NCBI GenBank assembly: GCA_934086255.1
Contig: CAKOIB010000030.1
Span: 1 to 13,546, forward strand
From: an uncultured Bacilli bacterium
Lineage (GTDB): Bacteria; Bacillota_I; Bacilli_A; RF39; UBA660
Direction of reading: 5' to 3'
DNA: 13,546 nt
Shown here: one piece after another, positions 1 through 6,294 of the stretch
Layout: every line of letters starts with the position of its first letter
Position numbering within the stretch: the first letter of the stretch is position 1
Translations under genes and position numbers: made by a program
The notes under the pieces: generated by a model
The model's input: only the letters and a program-made list of their open reading frames with translations
Told to the model about the DNA's origin: nothing
Databases searched by the model: none

Positions 1-179
1 AAACGACCATTTTTAAGATTTCATCACATAAAAAAGAACCAATTTTTAAAATTGATTCAATTTTCTATTAAAAATCTATTCATAAGTTAAGAAAAATGTA
101 TTATCACTACACTTTTCCTAACGAATATTTTTGAAATCTCTATTTTATATAGAATTGCACTTTTTTTAAAAAAATTATC

Positions 180-202
180 AAAAAACAGGGACTTATCCCT
201 GT
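180..202 (-). terminator. Intrinsic terminator of spoIVB, stop codon in the loop
   Basis: On the minus strand a perfect 7-bp stem, ACAGGGA paired with TCCCTGT (196-202 with 185-191), closes a 4-nt loop and is followed directly by five unpaired T residues (184-180). The loop contains the TAA stop codon of the SpoIVB gene, and the upstream arm is made of its last codons (Arg-Gln-Gly). This is a textbook Rho-independent terminator, so the spoIVB transcript should end here. Bases 1-179 beyond it contain only AT-rich DNA with short CAATTTT/AAAATTG inverted repeats (40-64) and no supportable gene. Confidence 0.9.
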
Positions 203-1185
203 CTATCTGCTTCCTCCAACATATTTGTAATAAATATACCATATCCTCTTCTTGGATTATCAGTAAGCACATGAGTTACTGCCCCGATTATTTTATTATT
301 CTGTATAATCGGAGACCCACTCATACCTTGCACTATTCCATTTGTTTTAGTAATTAGTTTCTTATCTGTTACTTCAAATAATATATTTTTAGTAGGATCA
401 TTATCACTAACCTTTAAAATATTAATATCAAACTCTTCAACTACATTATTTTTAAGTACTGTTCTAAAATACGCTTTCCCTGTTTTTACTTCGTTTTTAT
501 TTGCTACTTCAATAGTATCTTTTCCATCAATACTTTTTTCATATTTACCATATATACCATTAATTTTATTTTTTGTTATTGTACCATATTTTTCTTCAAC
601 ATGATAAGTAGCATTCTTTTCACCTGGATTGTTTCTTGATGACTTTTCTACTCCGGTTATTTCGGATTTAAATATTGAACCATCTTTCATCTCAAACTTT
701 AATCCTGTACTAGATTCTACTATTTCATGCCCAAGGGATGCAAATATTTTAGATTCTGGGTCAATAAATGTAAGAGTGCCTATACCAATAATCTTATCCT
801 TTATATAAAGTCCTGTTTTATATATGTCTTCTTCCTTTACTAACTTAATAGTGGTCTCATACTTTTTATTGTTACGTATATAAGTAATCTTTAACTCATT
901 TTTAGAATCATCCATAACATCCGATAGATCAGTTATACTATTTATAACAGTGTCATCTACACCCGTTATGACATCACCCTTCTGAAGTCCTGCACTCTTA
1001 CCTGGAGAACTCTTTCCTACGTTATAAAAACCTACGACTAAAACACCTTTTGATCTAATTTCTATACCAATGTTGTCTCCTCCAAGTACCACATTATTTG
1101 AATAAGCATTAATAGAAATTGGTATACTAACTATAGTAAGTATTAAAAGAAGCAGTAGTTTGTTTTTAATTTTTTTAAAAATCAT
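193..1185 (-). CDS. spoIVB: SpoIVB-type stage IV sporulation serine protease (S55 family)
   Basis: This 330-residue protein matches the SpoIVB family: an N-terminal hydrophobic anchor (about 9-27), a PDZ domain (about 40-115, including SAGLQKGDVI), then an S55 peptidase domain. The putative triad is His153 (ASLGHEI), Asp274 and the first Ser of GMSGSP (Ser289). The Asp-Ser spacing of 15 equals that reported for Asp363/Ser378 of Bacillus subtilis SpoIVB, and the ending ending in RRGYGIFI is typical. In the known family the protease is secreted from the forespore into the intermembrane space, where it cleaves SpoIVFA and triggers pro-sigma-K processing. The protein is shorter than the 426-residue Bacillus enzyme. 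The ATG is preceded by AAGGAG (1195-1200). The gene is divergent from the racemase and is not followed here by spo0A, its usual neighbour. It suggests a spore-forming host. Confidence 0.93.
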   Translation of the reverse strand: MIFKKIKNKLLLLLILTIVSIPISINAYSNNVVLGGDNIGIEIRSKGVLVVGFYNVGKSSPGKSAGLQKGDVITGVDDTVINSITDLSDVMDDSKNELKITYIRNNKKYETTIKLVKEEDIYKTGLYIKDKIIGIGTLTFIDPESKIFASLGHEIVESSTGLKFEMKDGSIFKSEITGVEKSSRNNPGEKNATYHVEEKYGTITKNKINGIYGKYEKSIDGKDTIEVANKNEVKTGKAYFRTVLKNNVVEEFDINILKVSDNDPTKNILFEVTDKKLITKTNGIVQGMSGSPIIQNNKIIGAVTHVLTDNPRRGYGIFITNMLEEADRQG

Positions 1186-1305
1186 TTAAATCAACTCCTT
1201 AAACAAACTACATTATTATTATTTACTATATACTACAAATTATAGTATCAAAAATATGGTAATTTTTATTTATTTATGTTATTCTTTTAAAAAGGAGGAA
1301 TATAA

Positions 1306-2388
1306 ATGAAAAAATATCCATTATTACAATTAAACAAAAATAAACTAACTTACAATGTATCTAGCATAGTAAATAGATGCAGTAATTTTAACATATCAGT
1401 TGCAGGAGTCATAAAAGGTGCAAATGGTATGAATGATATAATTGATTGTTTTATAAAAGGAAATGTTAAACAAATTGCATCTTCTAGATTTGAACAATTA
1501 AAAAAAGTAAAAGAAATTAATAATACTATACCTACGATGATGATTAGAATTCCTATGTTATCTGAGGTAGAAGAAATAATTAAATATTGTGATTACTCTG
1601 TTAACTCAGAAATTAAAGTACTTGAAAAATTAAACGAAGAAGCCAAAAAGCAAAATAAAAAACATAAAGTAATTATTATGGCTGATCTTGGTGATTTAAG
1701 AGAAGGTTATATTGACTATGATGAATTAGTAAATGTTTCATTATATGTTGAAAATAATCTTAATAATTTAGTTTTATCAGGAATTGGCACTAATCTAGGA
1801 TGTTATGGTTCAATTAAACCTGATATTAATAATCTAACTAAATTAGGAAATATTGCAAACTCTATTGAAGAAAAAATAAATAGAGAACTTGAAATAGTAT
1901 CTGGTGGTGCAACAAGTAGCATACCATTAGTATATAATAAAACAATACCTAGTAAAATAAACCATTTAAGAATTGGTGAGGCAATATTACTTAATATGGA
2001 CTTACCAGAATTATGGGGCGTTGAAACTGGTCTTAATAATGATGCATTTATTTTAAAAGCAGAAATAATAGAAAAAAAGGATAAACCAAGTTATCCAATC
2101 GGAGAAATATTTATTGATGCTTTTGGTAATAGACCTACCTATACCGATATTGGTATTAGAACTAAAGTTCTTTTAGGAATTGGAAAACAAGATATCGGAG
2201 ATTTTGATAAGTTAATCCCACTTGATGATAGAATCAAATTAATCGGAGCATCAAGTGATCATTTAATCGCAGATATAACAGATTGTAAAGATGACTATGA
2301 TATTGGTGATGTAATAGAGTTTAAATTATATTATCAAGCACTTCTTTTCAGTAGTCAATCAGAGTATGTAAAAAAGGAAAGTGTTTAG
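1306..2388 (+). CDS. PLP-dependent alanine/ornithine racemase family protein
   Basis: This 360-residue protein looks like a fold-type III PLP enzyme of the branch that contains ornithine racemase (Orr) and YhfX. An N-terminal TIM-barrel-like half carries the presumed PLP lysine, Lys37 (VAGVIKGANG). Later landmarks are MADLGDLREG, SGGATSS, LRIGEA and, near the C terminus, the family-typical LGIGKQD and LIGASSDH segments. These enzymes interconvert L- and D-amino acids in the cytoplasm; members act on ornithine, alanine or other residues, and the sequence alone does not give the substrate. A strong SD, AAAGGAGG (1291-1298), sits 7 nt before the ATG. This is the only plus-strand gene of the window and it converges on the dlt operon, so a role in supplying D-alanine is attractive but inferred. 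It is not a canonical Alr by sequence. Confidence 0.85.
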   Translation: MKKYPLLQLNKNKLTYNVSSIVNRCSNFNISVAGVIKGANGMNDIIDCFIKGNVKQIASSRFEQLKKVKEINNTIPTMMIRIPMLSEVEEIIKYCDYSVNSEIKVLEKLNEEAKKQNKKHKVIIMADLGDLREGYIDYDELVNVSLYVENNLNNLVLSGIGTNLGCYGSIKPDINNLTKLGNIANSIEEKINRELEIVSGGATSSIPLVYNKTIPSKINHLRIGEAILLNMDLPELWGVETGLNNDAFILKAEIIEKKDKPSYPIGEIFIDAFGNRPTYTDIGIRTKVLLGIGKQDIGDFDKLIPLDDRIKLIGASSDHLIADITDCKDDYDIGDVIEFKLYYQALLFSSQSEYVKKESV

Positions 2389-2398
2389 CTTTCCTTTT
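2370..2398. terminator. Shared bidirectional terminator of the racemase gene and dlt operon
   Basis: AAAAGGAAAG (2372-2381) pairs perfectly with CTTTCCTTTT (2389-2398) around a 7-nt loop (2382-2388). The stop codons of the two converging genes, TAG (2386-2388, plus) and TAA (2387-2385, minus), both lie in this loop and overlap by two bases. The minus-strand product ends in a run of six T and the plus-strand product in TTTTCT, so both directions have a U-rich tail; the core GGAAAG/CTTTCC stem is only moderately stable. It probably ends both transcripts. Confidence 0.75.
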
Positions 2399-3041
2399 CT
2401 GATACATACTTTTCTAATACTTTTGTAACTTTAAAATATCCTAAATCATTTAAATGAAGCCCATCTGTTGTATAATCTTTTTTTAATGATCCTTTATCAT
2501 TTAATAACTTATCATAAACATTAATGTATTTTATATTATACTTTTTACATAATTCATTAAGCTTTTTATTTGTTTCTTTTATTTCATCATTATCTGTTTT
2601 AGGAACAATTTTTTTAATATTTTTCTTATCTTTTTCATCTGAAATAGGATATAATGATTCAACATAAATAATAGTATTTTTACTATTTTCTTTTATTTTT
2701 TTTATAATTATTTCTATATTATTTAAAACTTCATCATTACTTATTCCAGTCTTTAAATCATTTATTCCAATCAAAAGAAATACTTTAGTAGAATTATATT
2801 TATATACCCTATTTTCCAAATCATTTAATATATCCGTTGTTTTATTACCAGAAATACCACTGTTGAATGTTTTATACCCTTCAAAAAACTCATCTAATTT
2901 ATAATTATAAGTAAGAGAATCCCCTAGAAAAAGAATTGTATTTTGTCTATTATTATCTTCTGGTTTATCAGTTATACTTATTATAAAAGCACATACAGTT
3001 AAAAATATTATTGCTATGGTATACAATTTTCCTTGTTTCAT
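2385..3041 (-). CDS. Membrane-anchored SGNH/GDSL esterase, last gene of the dlt operon
   Basis: This protein has all four SGNH hydrolase blocks: GDSLT with the nucleophile Ser42, GISGN with the oxyanion Gly, GIND with Asn94, and DGLH with Asp193 and His196. An N-terminal hydrophobic segment (about 6-23) should anchor it with the catalytic domain outside the cell. I place the start at the ATG at 3041 because GAGG lies 6 nt upstream. A GTG at 3053 would add four residues and overlap the preceding stop as GTGA, but has no Shine-Dalgarno sequence. The family removes or transfers acyl groups on lipids and glycans. As the sixth gene of the dlt operon it may remove or edit ester groups on teichoic acid or peptidoglycan; that role is inferred, and its substrate is unknown. 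It is distinct from the DltD-like SGNH protein two genes upstream. Confidence 0.85.
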   Translation of the reverse strand: MKQGKLYTIAIIFLTVCAFIISITDKPEDNNRQNTILFLGDSLTYNYKLDEFFEGYKTFNSGISGNKTTDILNDLENRVYKYNSTKVFLLIGINDLKTGISNDEVLNNIEIIIKKIKENSKNTIIYVESLYPISDEKDKKNIKKIVPKTDNDEIKETNKKLNELCKKYNIKYINVYDKLLNDKGSLKKDYTTDGLHLNDLGYFKVTKVLEKYVSEKES

Positions 3042-3049
3042 TTTATCCC

Positions 3050-3526
3050 TCACTTGCAGTTTTTAAACGCACAATTTATAACATAATCTTCTTCATAAAC
3101 AGTTTCAAAACTATAATCATCAACATTATAATTATTTATATTCTTAAATACATCCCCTTTAAGTTTCAAAATTGCTTCTTTCTTAGAAAATAAATCAGTA
3201 CTAGTTTTATCATCTCCAGAAATATTTAAAATACTTTTAAATGTAGGATTTATTTCTTTATAAAATTGAATATCTACTCCAACAGGTATAGTATCTAATG
3301 CTACAACAACTATATCATTATCATGACTAATACTTACATAAATATTATTATCTAAATATGGCTTACCGTTACTAGTATAATCTAAATTAAAACTATCGAT
3401 ATCATAATACTCTTTCAAACCATTTTTGATTAAATAATACTCATACTTAGTATACTTATTTTTAATCAACTTTTTATCTATTTGAAAATCTATTTCATTA
3501 TTAATATTATATTTTAACAAATTCAT
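3050..3526 (-). CDS. Compact 4'-phosphopantetheinyl transferase, probably for DltC
   Basis: This 158-residue protein shows the ordered motifs of the Sfp/AcpS superfamily: GKPYL (54-58), SISHD (65-69), GVDIQ (83-87) and FSKKEAILK (113-121). Such enzymes move the phosphopantetheine arm of coenzyme A onto the conserved serine of a carrier protein. It is short for a Sfp-type enzyme, with only about 25 residues between the GVDI and KEA motifs, and the second acidic residue of the usual GVDIE is Gln. The magnesium-binding Asp85 and Glu117 remain. Its ATG overlaps the dltD stop as TAATG and has only a weak, distant SD, so translation is probably coupled. Lying in the same operon as the carrier gene, it most likely activates DltC. 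Classification is firm; dedication to DltC is inferred. Confidence 0.87.
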   Translation of the reverse strand: MNLLKYNINNEIDFQIDKKLIKNKYTKYEYYLIKNGLKEYYDIDSFNLDYTSNGKPYLDNNIYVSISHDNDIVVVALDTIPVGVDIQFYKEINPTFKSILNISGDDKTSTDLFSKKEAILKLKGDVFKNINNYNVDDYSFETVYEEDYVINCAFKNCK

Positions 3527-4569
3527 TATTTAGCCAACTTCTCTATAGTCTTATTATACTTAATCAAATCATCATTCCATGACTGATATTTAGGATCATT
3601 TCTATGATCAGGTAAATCATAATTATTTTTTAAGTATTCAGTTACAACCTTAGTTACTTTTTGAGCTCCTTTTATATTAAAGTGCCCTCCAGCATCTTCT
3701 GTATCTTTTAACCAATCTATATTAGTACTTTCATTATTAATATCAAAATACTTAAAACCATATTTAGAAGCGTATTCTTTCATTTTTTCTGATTGTTTAT
3801 AACCCCATACTCTTGTATCAGGTATTCCAAGCATAATAAATTCGATATCGTTTTCTTTACATAATTCAACATATCTTTTAAGATATTCTTCACTATAATC
3901 TTTATATTCTAGTTTTTTATCTTTATGTTTTGGTTTCATATAATCAAAACCTTTTTTATGAGGTTTTACCCTACTAGATATACGATACCCTTTTTGTACA
4001 GAATGAAAATCATTACCAAGCATTGTAAAATCTTTTCTATGAAGTTCATTATATCTCGTATGATATCTAAGTACTGGAAAAACATAAGATGCTTTATCAA
4101 AAAAACTTGATTCAAAAATATCATCATTTATCATATTAATCTTATTAATACTAAGAGGCATATAATCAAATGATTTTCTTCTTTCAGGTTCTATTTCTTT
4201 TTTCATATAAAACAAAGTCAAAGGATCACTAACTACTACTTTTGGCTTTTGAGTTTTTAGTACATCTTGTAAAAAGTAATAAAACATATAAATCCTTGAA
4301 GAACTATTACTATAATTATAAGAAGTTATACCCGTATCTTCATACATCTGCATCGGAGATATTCCTTTCATAATACTACTATCACCGACAAACATAACAT
4401 CAATAGTTTTAGGTTCTAGATTATAAAATCCCTTAATTGCTTGAATTGAACCCTCTCCTACTTTAGAAGTCCATTTTGGTGTAAATAGATCACTTGTAAA
4501 AAATAGTAAGAAAACTACTATAGATATAAAAGTTATAAACTCTATTAAACATTTAATTTTATCTTTCAT
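3526..4569 (-). CDS. dltD: DltD-like SGNH acyltransferase
   Basis: This 347-residue protein has one N-terminal membrane segment (about 9-25) and an extracytoplasmic SGNH-like domain. The nucleophile motif is VGDSS with Ser64, and the C-terminal catalytic region is EDAGGHFNIKGA with His296. Aspartate is four residues before that His (Asp292) instead of the three of the usual DxxH. DltD is thought to take D-alanine from the shuttle tyrosine onto its serine and then transfer it to teichoic acid. The gene follows the MBOAT with a TAATG overlap, its SD being GGAGG inside the last MBOAT codons. It is shorter than typical DltD and resembles the broader group of SGNH proteins paired with MBOATs, so I rely on position for the DltD assignment. 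A different acyl acceptor remains possible. Confidence 0.75.
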   Translation of the reverse strand: MKDKIKCLIEFITFISIVVFLLFFTSDLFTPKWTSKVGEGSIQAIKGFYNLEPKTIDVMFVGDSSIMKGISPMQMYEDTGITSYNYSNSSSRIYMFYYFLQDVLKTQKPKVVVSDPLTLFYMKKEIEPERRKSFDYMPLSINKINMINDDIFESSFFDKASYVFPVLRYHTRYNELHRKDFTMLGNDFHSVQKGYRISSRVKPHKKGFDYMKPKHKDKKLEYKDYSEEYLKRYVELCKENDIEFIMLGIPDTRVWGYKQSEKMKEYASKYGFKYFDINNESTNIDWLKDTEDAGGHFNIKGAQKVTKVVTEYLKNNYDLPDHRNDPKYQSWNDDLIKYNKTIEKLAK

Positions 4570-6062
4570 TAGAAGCCTCCATATATAAAACTTTTATCTG
4601 AATAGCCAATACCATATATACCAAAAATTATTGTACTAAATATTAGAAATAAGTAAACTATCCATCTTACAATAAAAATCTTTTTATCTAGTTTTTCTCT
4701 TATATTAATATTGTGTTCTTCAATTAATTCTACAATAAATATTAATAAAACTGAAACAAATAATATAATTAATTCAATCTTATTTAATCCTCCAGGTTTT
4801 ACGATAGATTTAAGTGTTGAAGAACAAAATACATTAGTAAGCATTACCCATGCTTGTTTTAATGATTCAGCTCTAAATATTAATAATCCTAAACTAACTA
4901 TTATACATGTTCTAATAATTTGAAATGATTTATAATACCATGATTTAATATTTATTCTAAGTACTTTAATGACTTTATCAAACACTGGTTTTAAAAGTAA
5001 TCCAAGCATCATTAAAATATAATAATATAATCCATAGAATATATATTTCCAAGTTGGTCCATGCCAGAAACCATTTAAAAACCAAACAAAGAATAATGGG
5101 AACGCTGTTATTATAAATCTAGCTAAATATTTATTTTTCATCTTTCTAACTTTAAGATTCAATTTCATATTCATTTTTGATAAAGATATTGGATAGAATA
5201 TATAATCCTTTAACCATTCACCAAGCGTAATATGCCATCTCTTCCAAAACTCTTGGATTGATTTAGAAAAGAATGGTCTTTTAAAGTTTTCTGGTAATTG
5301 AACTCCGAATAATTCAGATACTCCAGTAATTATTTGAATAGAACCGGAAAAATCGCAATATATTTGGATAGTATAAAATATTATTGCAAATAAACTTGCT
5401 AAACCAACAGTCTGGGTCTTAAATATATTATCTACAAATATTCCTGCCCTATCCGCAATAACAAGTTTCTTAAAGAACCCATATCCAATTAATACCCATG
5501 CATTCCTAAAATTATAATAATTAAACTTATTCGGATTAAACAATGTCTTACTAAGACTATCATATCTCACAAAAGGTCCTTCAATTATTTTAGGAAAATA
5601 AGTGAAAAATAGTAATAATTTTAAAGGATTCTTCTCAGGAGTAACCTTCTTTCTATAAACATCAGTTAAATACGCTATCATATCTAATGTATAATAAGAT
5701 ATCCCAATAGGCATTATAAACTTTTTAAATGGAATATTTATATCAAACAAACCAATAAAAGGATTTAAAAGTGATATAAAGAAATTATTATATTTTAATA
5801 CTAGTAAAAATGATAATACCAATAATATACTAGTTATTAAAAGTTTCTTTTTTTGTTTTTCATGTTTATTTATAAATAATGCGAATATATAACTTATTAA
5901 AGTAGCCACTACTATGTAAATAATATATTTACCACTTAACAAGTAATAAAAGAATATACTTCCAACAAGAAGTATACTCCATCTAAACTTCTTAGGAAAT
6001 ATATAGTAAATACACATTAATAAAGTAACAAACACTAAAAATATAAGTGATGTGTAATTCAT
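4569..6062 (-). CDS. dltB: DltB-type MBOAT with a fused C-terminal acyl-shuttle motif
   Basis: This 497-residue polytopic membrane protein belongs to the MBOAT family. It has the conserved WKRWHITLGEWLKDY segment with His277 and the invariant-type His334 in FLNGFWHGPTW. DltB uses D-alanyl-DltC from the cytoplasm and hands the D-alanyl group to a tyrosine at the outer face. In classical Dlt systems that tyrosine is on the microprotein DltX. Here the protein ends after its last hydrophobic helix (about 462-486) with FIYGGF (492-497), an exact FxYxxF match with candidate Tyr494, so the shuttle appears to be built in. The start ATG at 6062 is preceded by TAGGAGAG, which overlaps the dltC stop. 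Family assignment is firm; the shuttle role rests on the motif, its terminal position and the lack of dltX. Confidence 0.92.
   Translation of the reverse strand: MNYTSLIFLVFVTLLMCIYYIFPKKFRWSILLVGSIFFYYLLSGKYIIYIVVATLISYIFALFINKHEKQKKKLLITSILLVLSFLLVLKYNNFFISLLNPFIGLFDINIPFKKFIMPIGISYYTLDMIAYLTDVYRKKVTPEKNPLKLLLFFTYFPKIIEGPFVRYDSLSKTLFNPNKFNYYNFRNAWVLIGYGFFKKLVIADRAGIFVDNIFKTQTVGLASLFAIIFYTIQIYCDFSGSIQIITGVSELFGVQLPENFKRPFFSKSIQEFWKRWHITLGEWLKDYIFYPISLSKMNMKLNLKVRKMKNKYLARFIITAFPLFFVWFLNGFWHGPTWKYIFYGLYYYILMMLGLLLKPVFDKVIKVLRINIKSWYYKSFQIIRTCIIVSLGLLIFRAESLKQAWVMLTNVFCSSTLKSIVKPGGLNKIELIILFVSVLLIFIVELIEEHNINIREKLDKKIFIVRWIVYLFLIFSTIIFGIYGIGYSDKSFIYGGF
4573..4580 (-). promoter_or_regulatory. 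dltD Shine-Dalgarno inside the MBOAT shuttle-motif codons
   Basis: The end of the MBOAT gene reads TTT ATA TAT GGA GGC TTC TAA, coding Phe-Ile-Tyr-Gly-Gly-Phe-stop, and the dltD ATG overlaps the stop as TAATG. GGAGG (4576-4580), within the two glycine codons, lies 6 nt before the dltD start, an ideal SD spacing. Thus the same bases encode part of the proposed acyl-shuttle hexapeptide and the ribosome binding site of the transferase that would accept from it. Confidence 0.85.
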
Positions 6063-6072
6063 ATTAACTCTC

Positions 6073-6294
6073 CTACTTCAATTTATTTACTAAATTTTCT
6101 ATATCTTTTACTGTTTCAAAGTTTTCAGGAACTAAATCTACTACTGTAATATTAACTCCTAGTCTATCATTTAATAATGAAACTAAAAGTACTAAATCAA
6201 AAGATGTAATAATTCCATTAGAAATTAAACCTGTTTCATTTTCATAATCAACACCTGGTTTAACTTCATTTAAGATATTAATTATTTCTGTCAT
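6073..6294 (-). CDS. dltC: D-alanyl carrier protein
   Basis: This 73-residue acidic protein has the length and helical pattern of DltC and other acyl/peptidyl carrier proteins. The predicted phosphopantetheine serine is Ser31 in NGIITSFDLV. The residue before it is Thr where most carriers have Asp (DSF/DSL), an uncommon variation that leaves the attachment serine intact. DltC carries D-alanine as a thioester from DltA to the MBOAT on the inner side of the membrane. The start ATG overlaps the dltA stop as ATGA, with AAGGAG about 7 nt upstream inside the end of dltA. It sits between dltA and dltB, unlike the common A-B-C-D order. The operon-encoded phosphopantetheinyl transferase is its likely activator. 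A carrier in another pathway is unlikely given its neighbours. Confidence 0.9.
   Translation of the reverse strand: MTEIINILNEVKPGVDYENETGLISNGIITSFDLVLLVSLLNDRLGVNITVVDLVPENFETVKDIENLVNKLK

Noticed and set aside
40..64. Repeated CAATTTT / AAAATTG / CAATTTT near the left edge, possibly a terminator for a gene outside the window
   Set aside because: AT-rich stems with no clear T-run; no gene is visible to attach it to.
87..272. Short minus-strand reading frame overlapping the end of spoIVB, and short plus-strand frames inside dltA, dltB, dltD and the PPTase gene
   Set aside because: They lie antisense to or overlap well-supported genes, show no recognisable family and have no suitable ribosome binding context.
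1243..1249. GATACTA on the minus strand upstream of spoIVB, resembling a sigma-G -10 (CATACTA)
   Set aside because: It lies 57 nt before the start and has no convincing -35 at the right spacing, so I cannot assign a forespore promoter.
1277..1285. TGTTATTCT upstream of the racemase gene as an extended -10
   Set aside because: Position fits (20 nt before the ATG) but the hexamer matches only 4 of 6 bases and the -35 is poor.
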